64,000 bases of DNA from Denticeps clupeoides (GCF_900700375.1 NC_041726.1:19227850-19291849); one strand, 5' to 3'; positions 1 through 9,225 are shown, counted from the first letter of the stretch. The notes: generated from the letters alone by a model not told the origin. Numbers and translations are program-made.

Positions 1-13
1 CCCGGACGAGCCC
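1..13 (+). tRNA. tRNA-Pro, 3' end only (cut by window edge)
   Basis: The first 13 bases match the end of the T arm and acceptor strand of the tRNA-Pro genes. The spacer that follows is the one that follows the Pro(TGG) copies elsewhere, so this is probably Pro(TGG). Confidence 0.8.
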
Positions 14-116
14 ATTGAAATGTTGTGTTGCCTAAATTTTGCTTGAGTTCCTGGTGTTAACTAGTGCAGCTCTAACATTGCCTTAACCTATCATTCTGCA
101 CATTTTGTGTGCCAAT

Positions 117-184
117 GGCTGTGTTGAGTAGTGGTATAATTCCCTCTTAGGGTGCGAAAACTCTCGTTTTTAAAAACCAGAAAA
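117..184 (+). pseudogene. Decayed tRNA-Pro relic downstream of Pro(TGG)
   Basis: It aligns to tRNA-Pro through the D arm and anticodon arm (AGG-type loop) and then dissolves into A-rich sequence with no T arm. Further copies start at 2188, 5966, 9406, 13183, 16612, 20406, 22485, 26261, 29691, 33124 and 42530. Those at 5966, 13183, 26261 and 29691 are cut short by the deletion that defines the short unit. This relic supplied the 5' part of the chimeric tRNAs at 35203 and onward. Confidence 0.7.
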
Positions 185-344
185 TGCCCAAAGTTCCTGT
201 CATTTTAAATGAAATTTGAAGCTTCTGCACTGTGTCTCCCAGCTTTAAAATGCTTTAAAAAATTCAACCAAATTCCATCCATGCTTTAAGGTGATCTACA
301 TAGACCTTTTGGGATTATTTTTACAGTGAGACCTTCCACTTCAT

Positions 345-415
345 GGCTCGTTGGTCTAGGGGTATGATTCTCGCTTAGGGTGCGAGAGTCCCGGGTTCAA
401 ATCCCGGACGAGCCC
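345..415 (+). tRNA. tRNA-Pro(AGG)
   Basis: Cloverleaf with 7-bp acceptor GGCTCGT/ACGAGCC, anticodon stem CTCGC/GCGAG, loop TTAGGGT (anticodon AGG, would be edited to IGG) and T arm CCGGG/CCCGG. It is one base shorter than all other copies in the variable loop. That loss lies in the noisy first 800 bases and may be a sequencing error. Confidence 0.85.
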
Positions 416-524
416 TCTTAAAGAGTCCTAACAGTGTTGAATACCTGTTACCCACTAAAACTCTATACTGCACTCTGTTTGTTTGAAACCCTTTTGTCTA
501 AGATTTTGGTTGTTAATGCCGTTT

Positions 525-580
525 TGGTGTAAGGCATGCAGTTCTCGCTTTGGGTGTCAACAGGTCCTTGCATATAATGT
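525..580 (+). pseudogene. Decayed tRNA-Pro half-copy (first of a class)
   Basis: D arm and anticodon arm of a tRNA-Pro(TGG)-like sequence, without a T arm, about 100 bp after each Pro(AGG) copy. Other copies begin near 4301, 7741, 11518, 14948, 18742, 20821, 24596, 28026, 31465, 35372, 37206, 39031 and 40865. Not expected to fold or be charged. Confidence 0.6.
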
Positions 581-677
581 GTCAAAGAATAAGGACACGG
601 ACTAAGGTCCATACGTTTTCAGTTCACACGTTGTTATGGGTGTGTCCATCTACTATTCATACTTCAAAAGAATTTAG

Positions 678-748
678 CACATTTATTGGTCTAGCGCTAT
701 GATACTCGCTTGGGTACGGGAGGTCCAGGTTCACAACTGGGACAAAAC
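678..748 (+). pseudogene. Decayed full-length tRNA-Pro copy
   Basis: About 71 nt aligning over the whole tRNA-Pro length, with the acceptor stem lost and the anticodon stem damaged; a B-box-like GGTTCACAACT remains. Other copies begin near 4456, 7896, 11673, 15103, 18897, 20976, 24751, 28181, 31620, 35527, 37361, 39186 and 41020. It always lies about 100 bp before the Pro(CGG) gene. Confidence 0.65.
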
Positions 749-852
749 AATTTATTAGTTTTTGTTGAGTTGATGTTTTTTATTGAATTTCTGGTCTTTT
801 TTATAGCCACTCTTTATATTGACCTATTTGTGTGCATGGTTTTGGTACTGTT

Positions 853-924
853 GGCTTGTTGGTCTAGTGGTATGATTCTCGCTTCGGGTGTGAGAGGTCC
901 CGGGTTCAAATCCCGGACAAGCCC
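853..924 (+). tRNA. tRNA-Pro(CGG)
   Basis: Decodes CCG. The 72-nt cloverleaf has acceptor GGCTTGT/ACAAGCC (position 5 T with A on the other strand, distinct from the AGG/TGG copies), anticodon stem CTCGC/GTGAG with one G-U pair, loop TTCGGGT, and T arm CCGGG/CCCGG. A box and B box (GGTTCAAATCC) are intact, so polymerase III transcription is plausible. No T run follows directly; the first TTTT lies about 30 bp downstream. Confidence 0.96.
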
Positions 925-1120
925 AATGACTGCTTCCATAAAATTCTGCTTAGATTTTGTGAAAAAGGTCTTTTTAAATATGAAGTCAAAACTTCGGAGG
1001 TTTGCCTCCCAGTTTCAAATGCCTTAAATTAATCTGCCAAATTCTATAAAATTTTTTTGTGCTTTACAGTCATCTACCCTGAAGAGCTTGGATTAATTTG
1101 ACAACATGACAGTTGTTGTA

Positions 1121-1186
1121 GGCTCGTCAGTCTAGGGTTATGATTCTAGCTATGGCTGTTAGACCTCCCCATTCATATCCTGAATT
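1121..1186 (+). pseudogene. Decayed tRNA-Pro copy
   Basis: The 5' 25 bases still read like a Pro gene (GGCTCGTCAGTCTAGGG); the anticodon arm and T arm are scrambled. Copies start at 4898, 8338, 12115, 15544, 19339, 21418, 25193, 28623, 32062, 34135, 35969, 37794, 39628 and 41462. Confidence 0.65.
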
Positions 1187-1288
1187 AGTTTTTTTGTTTG
1201 TTGTTTAATTCCTACTACCACTAATATTTTCTAGTGCAACTCTGATCACTTGTCTGGACTCTTTTGTCTTGAGATTTTGGCTGTTAAT

Positions 1289-1360
1289 ACCTTTTTGGTG
1301 TGGAGCTATGACTCACGCTTTGGGGGAATCCAGGTCCTGGATTCAAATTTTGTACAAGCC
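1289..1360 (+). pseudogene. Decayed tRNA-Pro copy with intact length
   Basis: Aligns over 72 nt; the anticodon region CGCTTTGGG and the B-box-like GGATTCAAATT remain, but the acceptor and anticodon stems do not pair. Copies start at about 5067, 8507, 12284, 15713, 19508, 21587, 25362, 28792, 32231, 34304, 36138, 37963, 39797 and 41630. Short reading frames over this stretch are chance. Confidence 0.65.
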
Positions 1361-1458
1361 TAATTGCACCCTTCAGAGTAGACAATCATTTAACAATATT
1401 TGGCTAAACAGGTTATTCCGAACAAAAAGTTTCTGTGCAATGACGCTTTGGTGATCTA

Positions 1459-1522
1459 GGCTCAGTGGTCTAGGGGTTTTCTGTTCAGATTAGATGCAAG
1501 AAGTCTGACGTTCAATCATGTA
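1459..1522 (+). pseudogene. Decayed tRNA-like copy
   Basis: Begins GGCTCAGTGGTCTAGGGG and keeps an A-box-like D arm and a weak B box (ACGTTCAATCA), but the anticodon arm does not pair. Copies start at 5237, 8677, 12454, 15883, 19678, 21757, 25532, 28962, 32401, 34474, 36308, 38133, 39967 and 41800. Probably an old tRNA-Pro copy. Confidence 0.55.
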
Positions 1523-1607
1523 AACCAAGAAATATTGTTTATCTATTGACCATGCAATTGGTTTGGATTTTATTATTGAAGCAATACACAGGTGCAAGTT
1601 TAAGACA

Positions 1608-1718
1608 GTCAGAATGGCCGAGCGGTTTAAGGCGCCAGACTCAAGGTGAAATTCTATCTGATTACTTGGGCTTTCTGGTCTCCCAATGGAGGCGTGGGTT
1701 CAAATCCCACTTCTGACA
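1608..1718 (+). tRNA. tRNA-Leu(CAA), intron-containing
   Basis: Decodes UUG. Acceptor GTCAGAA/TTCTGAC with discriminator A, D stem GCC/GGC, anticodon stem CCAGA/TCTGG, loop carrying CAA, long type-II variable arm, T arm GTGGG/CCCAC. An intron of about 27 bp (1646-1672) follows position 37, where the vertebrate tRNA-Leu(CAA) intron lies. Five T residues 8 bp after the gene are a good polymerase III terminator. The flanks do not resemble the tRNA-Pro spacers, so the Leu cassette seems to have been inserted into a Pro array. Confidence 0.97.
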
Positions 1719-1725
1719 TGCTCTG

Positions 1726-1730
1726 TTTTT
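1726..1730 (+). terminator. Polymerase III terminator of tRNA-Leu
   Basis: A TTTTT run 8 bp beyond the tRNA-Leu end. Other Leu copies have T5 or, where a T became A (for example after 5496, 12713 and 25791), ATTTT with T4. It is the closest terminator to any tRNA gene in the unit. Confidence 0.75.
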
Positions 1731-2007
1731 GCTCCAATTAATATAGACAGAGAAACAGAAAAATGTATTGAGCAGTCAGAGCCGCTGTGTAGATTTTGCC
1801 TCTCTATGCCTAAAACTACATGTTGTAAAATGACAAAGACTACTTCATCAATGATCTGATGTCATCTGCAGAGTTTGTATCTATTGTTATCTAAGATATA
1901 CAGAGTTTGGTAACATGCACGTTAGTGTCAGAATATAGAATGCAACTTGGTCAAATTTTTGGTTTCAGTATATCTAGAGCTCATAAGTAAAAGAGGTGTT
2001 AACGCTT

Positions 2008-2079
2008 GGCTCGTTGGTCTAGGGGTATGATTCTCGCTTTGGGTGCGAGAGGTCCCGGGTTCAAATCCCGGATGAGCCC
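2008..2079 (+). tRNA. tRNA-Pro(TGG)
   Basis: Decodes CCA (and wobble codons). The 72-nt cloverleaf has acceptor GGCTCGT, stem CTCGC/GCGAG, loop TTTGGGT and T arm CCGGG/CCCGG. The acceptor 3' strand reads ATGAGCC, making one G-U pair where most copies have G-C. A TTTT lies about 30 bp downstream. Confidence 0.95.
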
Positions 2080-2434
2080 ATTGAAATGTTTGTGTTGCCT
2101 AAATGTTTTGCTTGAGTTCCTGGTGTTAACTAGTGCAGCTCTTAACATTGCCTTTAACCTATCATTCTGCACATTTTGTGTGCCAATGGCTTGTTGATGT
2201 AGTGGTATAATTCCCTCTTAGGGTGCGAAAACTCTCGTTTTTAAAAACCAGAAAATGCCCAAAGTTCCTGTCATTTTAAATGAAATTTGAAGCTTCTGCA
2301 CTGTGTCTCCCAGGTTAAAATGCTTTAAATTCAAATGCTAAAAATTCAACCAAATTCTATCCATCATTATGTGCCCTAAGGTGATCTACAAAGACCTTTT
2401 TTTTTTTTTTTTACAGTGTGACCTTACCGTTCAC

Positions 2435-2500
2435 GGCTCGTTGGTCTATAATTCTCCCTTAGGGTGCGAGAGCTCCTGAGTTCAAATCCTGGACGAGCCC
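2435..2500 (+). pseudogene. tRNA-Pro(AGG) pseudogene, D arm deleted
   Basis: A 66-nt copy with a good acceptor stem and 3' half, but lacking about 6 bases of the D loop and D stem. The anticodon stem is also altered (CTCCC for CTCGC). It is found only in long units. Confidence 0.8.
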
Positions 2501-2598
2501 TCTTAAATATTCTAACAGTGTTGAATGCCTGTTATCTTTAATACTCTCTAGTGCAACTCTATTAATTTGTTTGAACCCTTATGATTTTGCTTGTTAAT

Positions 2599-2652
2599 GC
2601 ATTGTTGGTGTAGGGCTATGGTTCTCGCTTTGGGTGCAATAGGTCCTGCAGG
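2599..2652 (+). pseudogene. Decayed tRNA-Pro(TGG)-like half-copy
   Basis: D loop and anticodon loop (CGCTTTGGG) are recognisable; there is no acceptor stem and no T arm. Other copies begin near 6029, 9816, 13246, 17022, 22894, 26324, 29754, 33532 and 42939. Confidence 0.6.
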
Positions 2653-2755
2653 GAATTGTCAGAATAATGGACATGACAAAGTGATATGTTTTCAATTTCA
2701 ACGTTGTTATATGTGTGCCCATCTACTATTCCTACTTCAAAAAGTTTTAGCACTT

Positions 2756-2827
2756 GGATTATTGGTCTAGGGTTATGATACTCGATGTGGGTGTGAGAGG
2801 TCCCAGGTTCACGACTTGGACAAGACC
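2756..2827 (+). pseudogene. Decayed full-length tRNA-Pro copy before the LINE piece
   Basis: Aligns without gaps over 72 nt. The anticodon TGG and part of the CTCG/TGAG stem persist, but U33 and several stem pairs are lost. Copies: 6186, 9973, 13403, 17179, 23051, 26481, 29911, 33689 and 43096. The flank to 2897 is homologous to the sequence before the Pro(CGG) gene. Confidence 0.7.
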
Positions 2828-2897
2828 ATTCAATAGGTTTTGTTGATTTAATGTTTTTTTTATTGAATTTCTGGTCTTTTTTTACAGCCACTCTTTA

Positions 2898-3498
2898 AAC
2901 TGACAGGTAGCAGGTGACACGCTGAGCTTGGAGGGTTTGGAGGTGAGGAGTTCAGGCACAATGGTATTGAACGCAGAGCTGAAGTCCACAAACAGAATCC
3001 TTGCGTAGGTTCCCAGGCGGTCGAGATGTTGCAGGATGTAATGCAGCCCCATATTCACTACATCATCTACCGACCTGTTTGCCCGGTAGGCAAACTGCAG
3101 GGGCTCCAGCATGTGTCTCGTGATGTTCTTCAGATGGGCTAAAACCAGGCGTTCAAAGGATTTCATGACCACAGACGTCAAGGCAACAGGTCTGTGGTCA
3201 TTCAGTCTAGTGATGGTGGGTTTCTTGGGGACCGGAAGAATGGTGGAGCGTTTAAAGCAAGTGGGAACTTCACACATTGTCTCTGGGGTGGGGTGCGTAA
3301 GGGGTGTGAATATGTCCTTCTCAAACCTGCAGTGGAAGGTGTTTAGATCTTCTGCCAGGTCTTTGTTTGCTGCAAACGGGGGTGGGGGTCGTCTGTAGCT
3401 GGTGAACTCTCGCAGGCCTGTCCAGACTGACGCAGGGTCGTTGGCTGAGAAACGTTCTGTCAGTTTCTCAGAGTAGCTTCTTGTCTGCTCTAGGGGTA
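2898..3498 (-). mobile_element. LINE fragment (L2/CR1-like non-LTR retrotransposon, partial reverse transcriptase)
   Basis: About 200 residues read on the minus strand. They include the linker before the reverse transcriptase, an early RT block (LPVPKK...[10 protein letters not shown]), the [11 protein letters not shown] block and motif A ([10 protein letters not shown]) with its catalytic Asp. The piece stops before motifs B and C (no YxDD) and has no endonuclease and no 3' UTR, so both ends are truncated. It abuts the tRNA-Gln 5' end exactly at 3498/3499, and an apparent Met start lies in antisense tRNA-Gln. The frame stays open in all full copies, which points to recent co-amplification, not function. 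Confidence 0.85.
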
Positions 3499-3570
3499 GG
3501 TTCCATGGTGTAATGGTTAGCACTCTGGACTCTGAATCCAGCGATCCGAGTTCAAATCTCGGTGGGACCT
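3499..3570 (+). tRNA. tRNA-Gln(CTG)
   Basis: Decodes CAG. 72 nt with acceptor GGTTCCA/TGGGACC (one U-G pair), anticodon stem CTGGA/TCCAG, loop CTCTGAA and T arm CCGAG/CTCGG. It closely matches the vertebrate tRNA-Gln(CTG) as remembered. First TTTT is about 50 bp downstream. All eight copies in the window share the same mature sequence. Confidence 0.97.
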
Positions 3571-3642
3571 TTGCTGAATGTCAATAAGCAGTTTCCTTAA
3601 ATTGAATTACACATGTTTTGCAATTAAAAGATGCTTATTGTG

Positions 3643-3716
3643 GGCTCCATGGTTTAACGGTTAACAATCGGCACTCTAAATCCAGTGATCACAGTTCAAC
3701 CCTCAGTGGGAAGCCG
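3643..3716 (+). pseudogene. tRNA-Gln pseudogene (apparent CTA anticodon)
   Basis: Clearly a tRNA-Gln derivative (GGCTCCATGGTTTAACGG start), but the anticodon stem CGGCA/TCCAG is mispaired and the loop reads CTCTAAA, giving CTA, which would read UAG. The T arm is also damaged. A tandem duplicate of the Gln gene that has decayed. Confidence 0.8.
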
Positions 3717-3868
3717 TGTTCAAGCTTATTGTTTGAAGCTTAAGCGAAATATGTAATCCACTCATTCATATGTTGGCAGAATGTTATGTTTTGGTGGAAT
3801 TCCTGGTGTTATCTAGTGCCGCTCTTTACATGCCTTTGACCTATCATTCTGCACATTTGGGTGCCAAT

Positions 3869-3905
3869 GGGTTGTTAATGTAGTTGCATAATTCCCTCTT
3901 GATGT
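3869..3905 (+). pseudogene. tRNA-Pro 5' remnant
   Basis: A 37-bp trace of the D arm, recognised because its upstream flank matches that of the relic at 2188. Other copies: 7309, 11086, 14516, 18302, 24164, 27594 and 31034. Confidence 0.45.
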
Positions 3906-4127
3906 AGTTGTTGATGTTGTTACAAAATCCACAAAGTTCCAGTTAGCTTCTGTAATAGTTTGACAATGTTTTGCTATTAAGGTCATTTTTAATAAAATTT
4001 GAAGCTTCTGCACTGTGTCTCCCAGCTTTAAAATGCTTTAAAAAATTCAACCAAATTCCATCCATGCTTTAAGGTGATCTACATAGACCTTTTGGGATTA
4101 TTTTTACAGTGAGACCTTCCACTTCAT

Positions 4128-4199
4128 GGCTCGTTGGTCTAGGGGTATGATTCTCGCTTAGGGTGCGAGAGGTCCCGGGTTCAAATCCCGGACGAGCCC
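4128..4199 (+). tRNA. tRNA-Pro(AGG)
   Basis: Decodes CCU (and CCC/CCA after A34-to-inosine editing). Intact 72-nt cloverleaf, reference copy for this isoacceptor; it differs from Pro(TGG) only in the first anticodon base. Confidence 0.97.
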
Positions 4200-4629
4200 T
4201 CTTAAAAGTCCTAACAGTGTTGAATACCTGTTACCACTAAAACTCTATACTGCAACTCTGTTTGTTTGAACCCTTTTGTCTTAAGATTTTGGTTGTTAAT
4301 GCCTTTTTGGTGCAAGGCTGCAGTTCTCGCTTTGGGTGCAACAGGTCCTGCATATAATTGTCAGAATAATGGACACGACTAAGTCATACGTTTTCAGTTT
4401 CAACGTTGTTATGGGTGTGTCCATCTACTATTCATACTTCAAAAAGAATTTAGCACATTTATTGGTCTAGCGCTATGATACTCGCTTGGGTACGGGAGGT
4501 CCAGGTTCACAACTGGGACAAAACAATTTATTAGTTTTTGTTGAGTTGATGTTTTTTATTGAATTTCTGGTCTTTTTTTATAGCCACTCTTTATATTGAC
4601 CTATTTGTGTGCATGGTTTTGGTACTGTT

Positions 4630-4701
4630 GGCTTGTTGGTCTAGTGGTATGATTCTCGCTTCGGGTGTGAGAGGTCCCGGGTTCAAATCCCGGACAAGCC
4701 C
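4630..4701 (+). tRNA. tRNA-Pro(CGG)
   Basis: Intact; same mature sequence as the copy at 853. Confidence 0.96.
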
Positions 4702-5385
4702 AATGACTGCTTCCATAAAATTCTGCTTAGATTTTGTGAAAAAGGTCTTTTTAAATATGAAGTCAAAACTTCGGAGGTTTGCCTCCCAGTTTCAAATGCC
4801 TTAAATTAATCTGCCAAATTTTATAAATTTTTTTTGTGCTTTACAGTCATCTACCCTGAAGAGCTTGGATTAATTTGACAACATGACAGTTGTTGTAGGC
4901 TCGTCAGTCTAGGGTTATGATTCTAGCTATGGCTGTTAAACCTCCCTATTCATATCCTGAACTAGTTTTTTTTGTTTGTTGTTTAATTCCTACTACCACT
5001 AATATTTTCTAGTGCAACTCTGATCACTTGTCTGGACTCTTTTGTCTTGAGATTTTGGCTGTCAATACCTTTTTGGTGTGGAGCTATGACTCACGCTTTG
5101 GGGGAATCCAGGTCCTGGATTCAAATTTTGTACAAGCCTAATTGCACCCTTCAGAGTAGACAATCATTTAACAATATTTGGCTAAACAGGTTATTCCGAA
5201 CAAAAAGTTTCTGTGCAATGACGCTTTGGTGATCTAGGCTCAGTGGTCTAGGGGTTTTCTGTTCAGATTAGATGCAAGAAGTCTGACGTTCAATCATGTA
5301 AACCAAGAAATATTGTTTATCTATTGACCATGCAATTGGTTTAGATTTTATTATTGAAGCAATACACAGGTGCAAGTTTAAGACA

Positions 5386-5496
5386 GTCAGAATGGCCGAG
5401 CGGTTTAAGGCGCCAGACTCAAGGTGAAATTCTTTCTGATTACTTGGGCTTTCTGGTCTCCCAATGGAGGCGTGGGTTCAAATCCCACTTCTGACA
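5386..5496 (+). tRNA. tRNA-Leu(CAA), intron-containing
   Basis: Intact; differs from the 1608 copy by one base in the intron (TTTCTG for TATCTG). Confidence 0.96.
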
Positions 5497-5785
5497 TGCT
5501 CTGATTTTGCTCCAATTAATATAGACAGAGAAACAGAAAAATGTATTGAGCAGTCAGAGCCGCTGTGTAGATTTTGCCTCTCTATGCCTTAAACTACATG
5601 TTGTAAAGTGACAAAGACTACTTCATCAATGATCTGATGTCATCTGCAGAGTTTGTATCTATTGTTATCTAAGATATACAGAGTTTGGTAACATGCACGT
5701 TAGTGTCAGAATATAGAATGCAACTTGGTCAAATTTTTGGTTTCAGTATATGTAGAGCTCATAAGTAAAAGAGGTGTTAACGCTT

Positions 5786-5857
5786 GGCTCGTTGGTCTAG
5801 GGGTATGATTCTCGCTTTGGGTGCGAGAGGTCCCGGGTTCAAATCCCGGACGAGCCC
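5786..5857 (+). tRNA. tRNA-Pro(TGG)
   Basis: Intact with a fully paired acceptor GGCTCGT/ACGAGCC; reference copy for TGG. Confidence 0.97.
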
Positions 5858-6327
5858 ATTGAAATGTTTGTGTTGCCTAAATGTTTTGCTTGAGTTCCTG
5901 GTGTTAACTAGTGCAGCTCTTAACATTGCCTTTAACCTATCATTCTGCACATTTTGTGTGCCAATGGCTTGTTGATGTAGTGGTATAATTCCCTCTTAGT
6001 GTGCGAAAACTCTTGTTTGCTTGTTAATGCATTGTTGGTGTAGGGCTATGGTTCTCGCTTTGGGTGCAATAGGTCCTGCAGGGAATTGTCAGAATAATGG
6101 ACATGACAAAGTGATATGTTTTCAATTTCAACGTTGTTATATGTGTGCCCATCTACTATTCCTACTTCAAAAAGTTTTAGCACTTGGATTATTGGTCTAG
6201 GGTTATGATACTCGATGTGGGTGTGAGAGGTCCCAGGTTCACGACTTGGACAAGACCATTCAATAGGTTTTGTTGATTTAATGTTTTTTTTATTGAATTT
6301 CTGGTCTTTTTTTACAGCCACTCTTTA

Positions 6328-6928
6328 AACTGACAGGTAGCAGGTGACACGCTGAGCTTGGAGGGTTTGGAGGTGAGGAGTTCAGGCACAATGGTATTGA
6401 ACGCAGAGCTGAAGTCCACAAACAGAATCCTTGCGTAGGTTCCCAGGCGGTCGAGATGTTGCAGGATGTAATGCAGCCCCATATTCACTACATCATCTAC
6501 CGACCTGTTTGCCCGGTAGGCAAACTGCAGGGGCTCCAGCATGTGTCTCGTGATGTTCTTCAGATGGGCTAAAACCAGGCGTTCAAAGGATTTCATGACC
6601 ACAGACGTCAAGGCAACAGGTCTGTGGTCATTCAGTCTAGTGATGGTGGGTTTCTTGGGGACCGGAAGAATGGTGGAGTGTTTGAAGCAAGTGGGAACTT
6701 CACACATTGTCTCTGGGGTGGGGTGCGTAAGGGGTGTGAATATGTCCTTCTCAAACCTGCAGTGGAAGGTGTTTAGATCTTCTGCCAGGTCTTTGTTTGC
6801 TGCAAACGGGGGTGGGGGTCGTCTATAGCTGGTGAACTCTCGCAGGCCTGTCCAGACTGACGCAGGGTCATTGGCTGAGAAACATTCTGTCAGTTTCTCA
6901 GAGTAGCTTCTTGTCTGCTCTAGGGGTA
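6328..6928 (-). mobile_element. LINE fragment (L2/CR1-like), second copy
   Basis: Same ends as the first copy and about 99% alike; a few transitions (for example GTTTGAAG for GTTTAAAG) mark a subtype shared with the copies at 10115, 13545 and 23193. Confidence 0.85.
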
Positions 6929-7000
6929 GGTTCCATGGTGTAATGGTTAGCACTCTGGACTCTGAATCCAGCGATCCGAGTTCAAATCTCGGTGGGACCT
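6929..7000 (+). tRNA. tRNA-Gln(CTG)
   Basis: Intact, same mature sequence as at 3499. Confidence 0.96.
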
Positions 7001-7082
7001 TTGCTGAATGTCAATAAGCAGTTTCCTTAAATTGAATTACAAATGTTTTGCAATTCAAAGCTCTCAAAAGATGCTTATTGTG

Positions 7083-7156
7083 GGCTCCATGGTTTAACGG
7101 TTAACAATCGGCACTCTAAATCCAGTGATCACAGTTCAAACCTCAGTGGGAAGCCG
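7083..7156 (+). pseudogene. tRNA-Gln pseudogene
   Basis: As at 3643, with 10 extra spacer bases upstream, a marker shared with the copies at 18076 and 30808. Confidence 0.75.
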
Positions 7157-7567
7157 TGTTCAAGCTTATTGTTTGAAGCTTAAGCGAAATATGTAATCCA
7201 CTCATTCATATGTTGGCAGAATGTTATGTTTTGGTGGAATTCCTGGTGTTATCTAGTGCCGCTCTTTACATGCCTTTGACCTATCATTCTGCACATTTGG
7301 GTGCCAATGGGTTGTTAATGTAGTTGCATAATTCCCTCTTGATGTATTTGTTGATGTTGTTACAAAATCCACAAAGTTCCAGTTAGCTTCTGTAATAGTT
7401 TGACAATGTTTTGCTATTAAGGTCATTTTTAATAAAATTTGAAGCTTCTGCACTGTGTCTCCCAGGTTTAAAATGCTTTAAAAAATTCAACCAAATTCCA
7501 TCCATGCTTTAAGGTGATCTACATAGACCTTTTGGGATTATTTTTACAGAGAGACCTTCCACTTCAT

Positions 7568-7639
7568 GGCTCGTTGGTCTAGGGGTATGATTCTCGCTTA
7601 GGGTGCGAGAGGTCCCGGGTTCAAATCCCGGACGAGCCC
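7568..7639 (+). tRNA. tRNA-Pro(AGG)
   Basis: Intact, identical to the 4128 copy. Confidence 0.97.
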
Positions 7640-8069
7640 TCTTAAGAGTCCTAACAGTGTTGAATACCTGTTACCACTAAAACTCTATACTGCAACTCTG
7701 TTTGTTTGAACCCTTTTGTCTTAAGATTTTGGTTGTTAATGCCTTTTTGGTGTAAGGCTGCAGTTCTCGCTTTGGGTGCAACAGGTCCTGCATATAATTG
7801 TCAGAATAATGGACACGACTAAGTCATACGTTTTCAGTTTCAACGTTGTTATGGGTGTGTCCATCTACTATTCATACTTCAAAAAGAATTTAGCACATTT
7901 ATTGGTCTAGCGCTATGATACTCGCTTGGGTACGGGAGGTCCAGGTTCACAACTGGGACAAAACAATTTATTAGTTTTTGTTGAGTTGATGTTTTTTATT
8001 GAATTTCTGGTCTTTTTTTATAGCCACTCTTTATATTGACCTATTTGTGTGCATGGTTTTGGTACTGTT

Positions 8070-8141
8070 GGCTTGTTGGTCTAGTGGTATGATTCTCGCT
8101 TCGGGTGTGAGAGGTCCCGGGTTCAAATCCCGGACAAGCCC
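8070..8141 (+). tRNA. tRNA-Pro(CGG)
   Basis: Intact, as at 853. Confidence 0.96.
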
Positions 8142-8825
8142 AATGACTGCTTCCATAAAATTCTGCTTAGATTTTGTGAAAAAGGTCTTTTTAAATATGA
8201 AGTCAAAACTTCGGAGGTTTGCCTCCCAGTTTCAAATGCCTTAAATTAATCTGCCAAATTCTATAAAATTTTTTTGTGCTTTACAGTCATCTACCCTGAA
8301 GAGCTTGGATTAATTTGACAACATGACAGTTGTTGTAGGCTCGTCAGTCTAGGGTTATGATTCTAGCTATGGCTGTTAGACCTCCCCATTCATATCCTGA
8401 ATTAGTTTTTTTTGTTTGTTGTTTAATTCCTACTACCACTAATATTTTCTAGTGCAACTCTGATCACTTGTCTGGACTCTTTTGTCTTGAGATTTTGGCT
8501 GTTAATACCTTTTTGGTGTGGAGCTATGACTCACGCTTTGGGGGAATCCAGGTCCTGGATTCAAATTTTGTACAAGCCTAATTGCACCCTTCAGAGTAGA
8601 CAATCATTTAACAATATTTGGCTAAACAGGTTATTCCGAACAAAAAGTTTCTGTGCAATGACGCTTTGGTGATCTAGGCTCAGTGGTCTAGGGGTTTTCT
8701 GTTCAGATTAGATGCAAGAAGTCTGACGTTCAATCATGTAAACCAAGAAATATTGTTTATCTATTGACCATGCAATTGGTTTGGATTTTATTATTGAAGC
8801 AATACACAGGTGCAAGTTTAAGACA

Positions 8826-8936
8826 GTCAGAATGGCCGAGCGGTTTAAGGCGCCAGACTCAAGGTGAAATTCTTTCTGATTACTTGGGCTTTCTGGTCTC
8901 CCAATGGAGGCGTGGGTTCAAATCCCACTTCTGACA
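8826..8936 (+). tRNA. tRNA-Leu(CAA), intron-containing
   Basis: Intact; followed by T5. Confidence 0.96.
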
Positions 8937-9225
8937 TGCTCTGTTTTTGCTCCAATTAATATAGACAGAGAAACAGAAAAATGTATTGAGCAGTCAGAGC
9001 CGCTGTGTAGATTTTGCCTCTCTATGCCTAAAACTACATGTTGTAAAGTGACAAAGACTACTTCATCAATGATCTGATGTCATCTGCAGAGTTTGTATCT
9101 ATTGTTATCTAAGATATACAGAGTTTGGTAACATGCACGTTAGTGTCAGAATATAGAATGCAACTTGGTCAAATTTTTGGTTTCAGTATATCTAGAGCTC
9201 ATAAGTAAAAGAGGTGTTAACGCTT

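Noticed and set aside
2616-2891. 91-residue minus-strand frame repeated in each unit
   Set aside because: It is antisense to two decayed tRNA-Pro copies and shows no known domain.
2882-3523. 213-residue minus-strand reading frame as a gene
   Set aside because: It is a LINE reverse-transcriptase piece truncated at both ends; its Met lies in antisense tRNA-Gln and its last five residues come from array spacer.
3611-3642. Mutsu-type 5S-specific or other site-specific LINE inserted at tRNA or 5S targets
   Set aside because: No LINE is inserted in any 5S copy, and the LINE piece beside tRNA-Gln lacks a 3' end and target duplication.
4559-4804. 81-residue and similar repeated plus-strand frames over Pro(CGG), and 61-63-residue frames over relics and Pro(TGG)
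   Set aside because: They read straight through tRNA genes or decayed tRNA copies and recur only because the array repeats.
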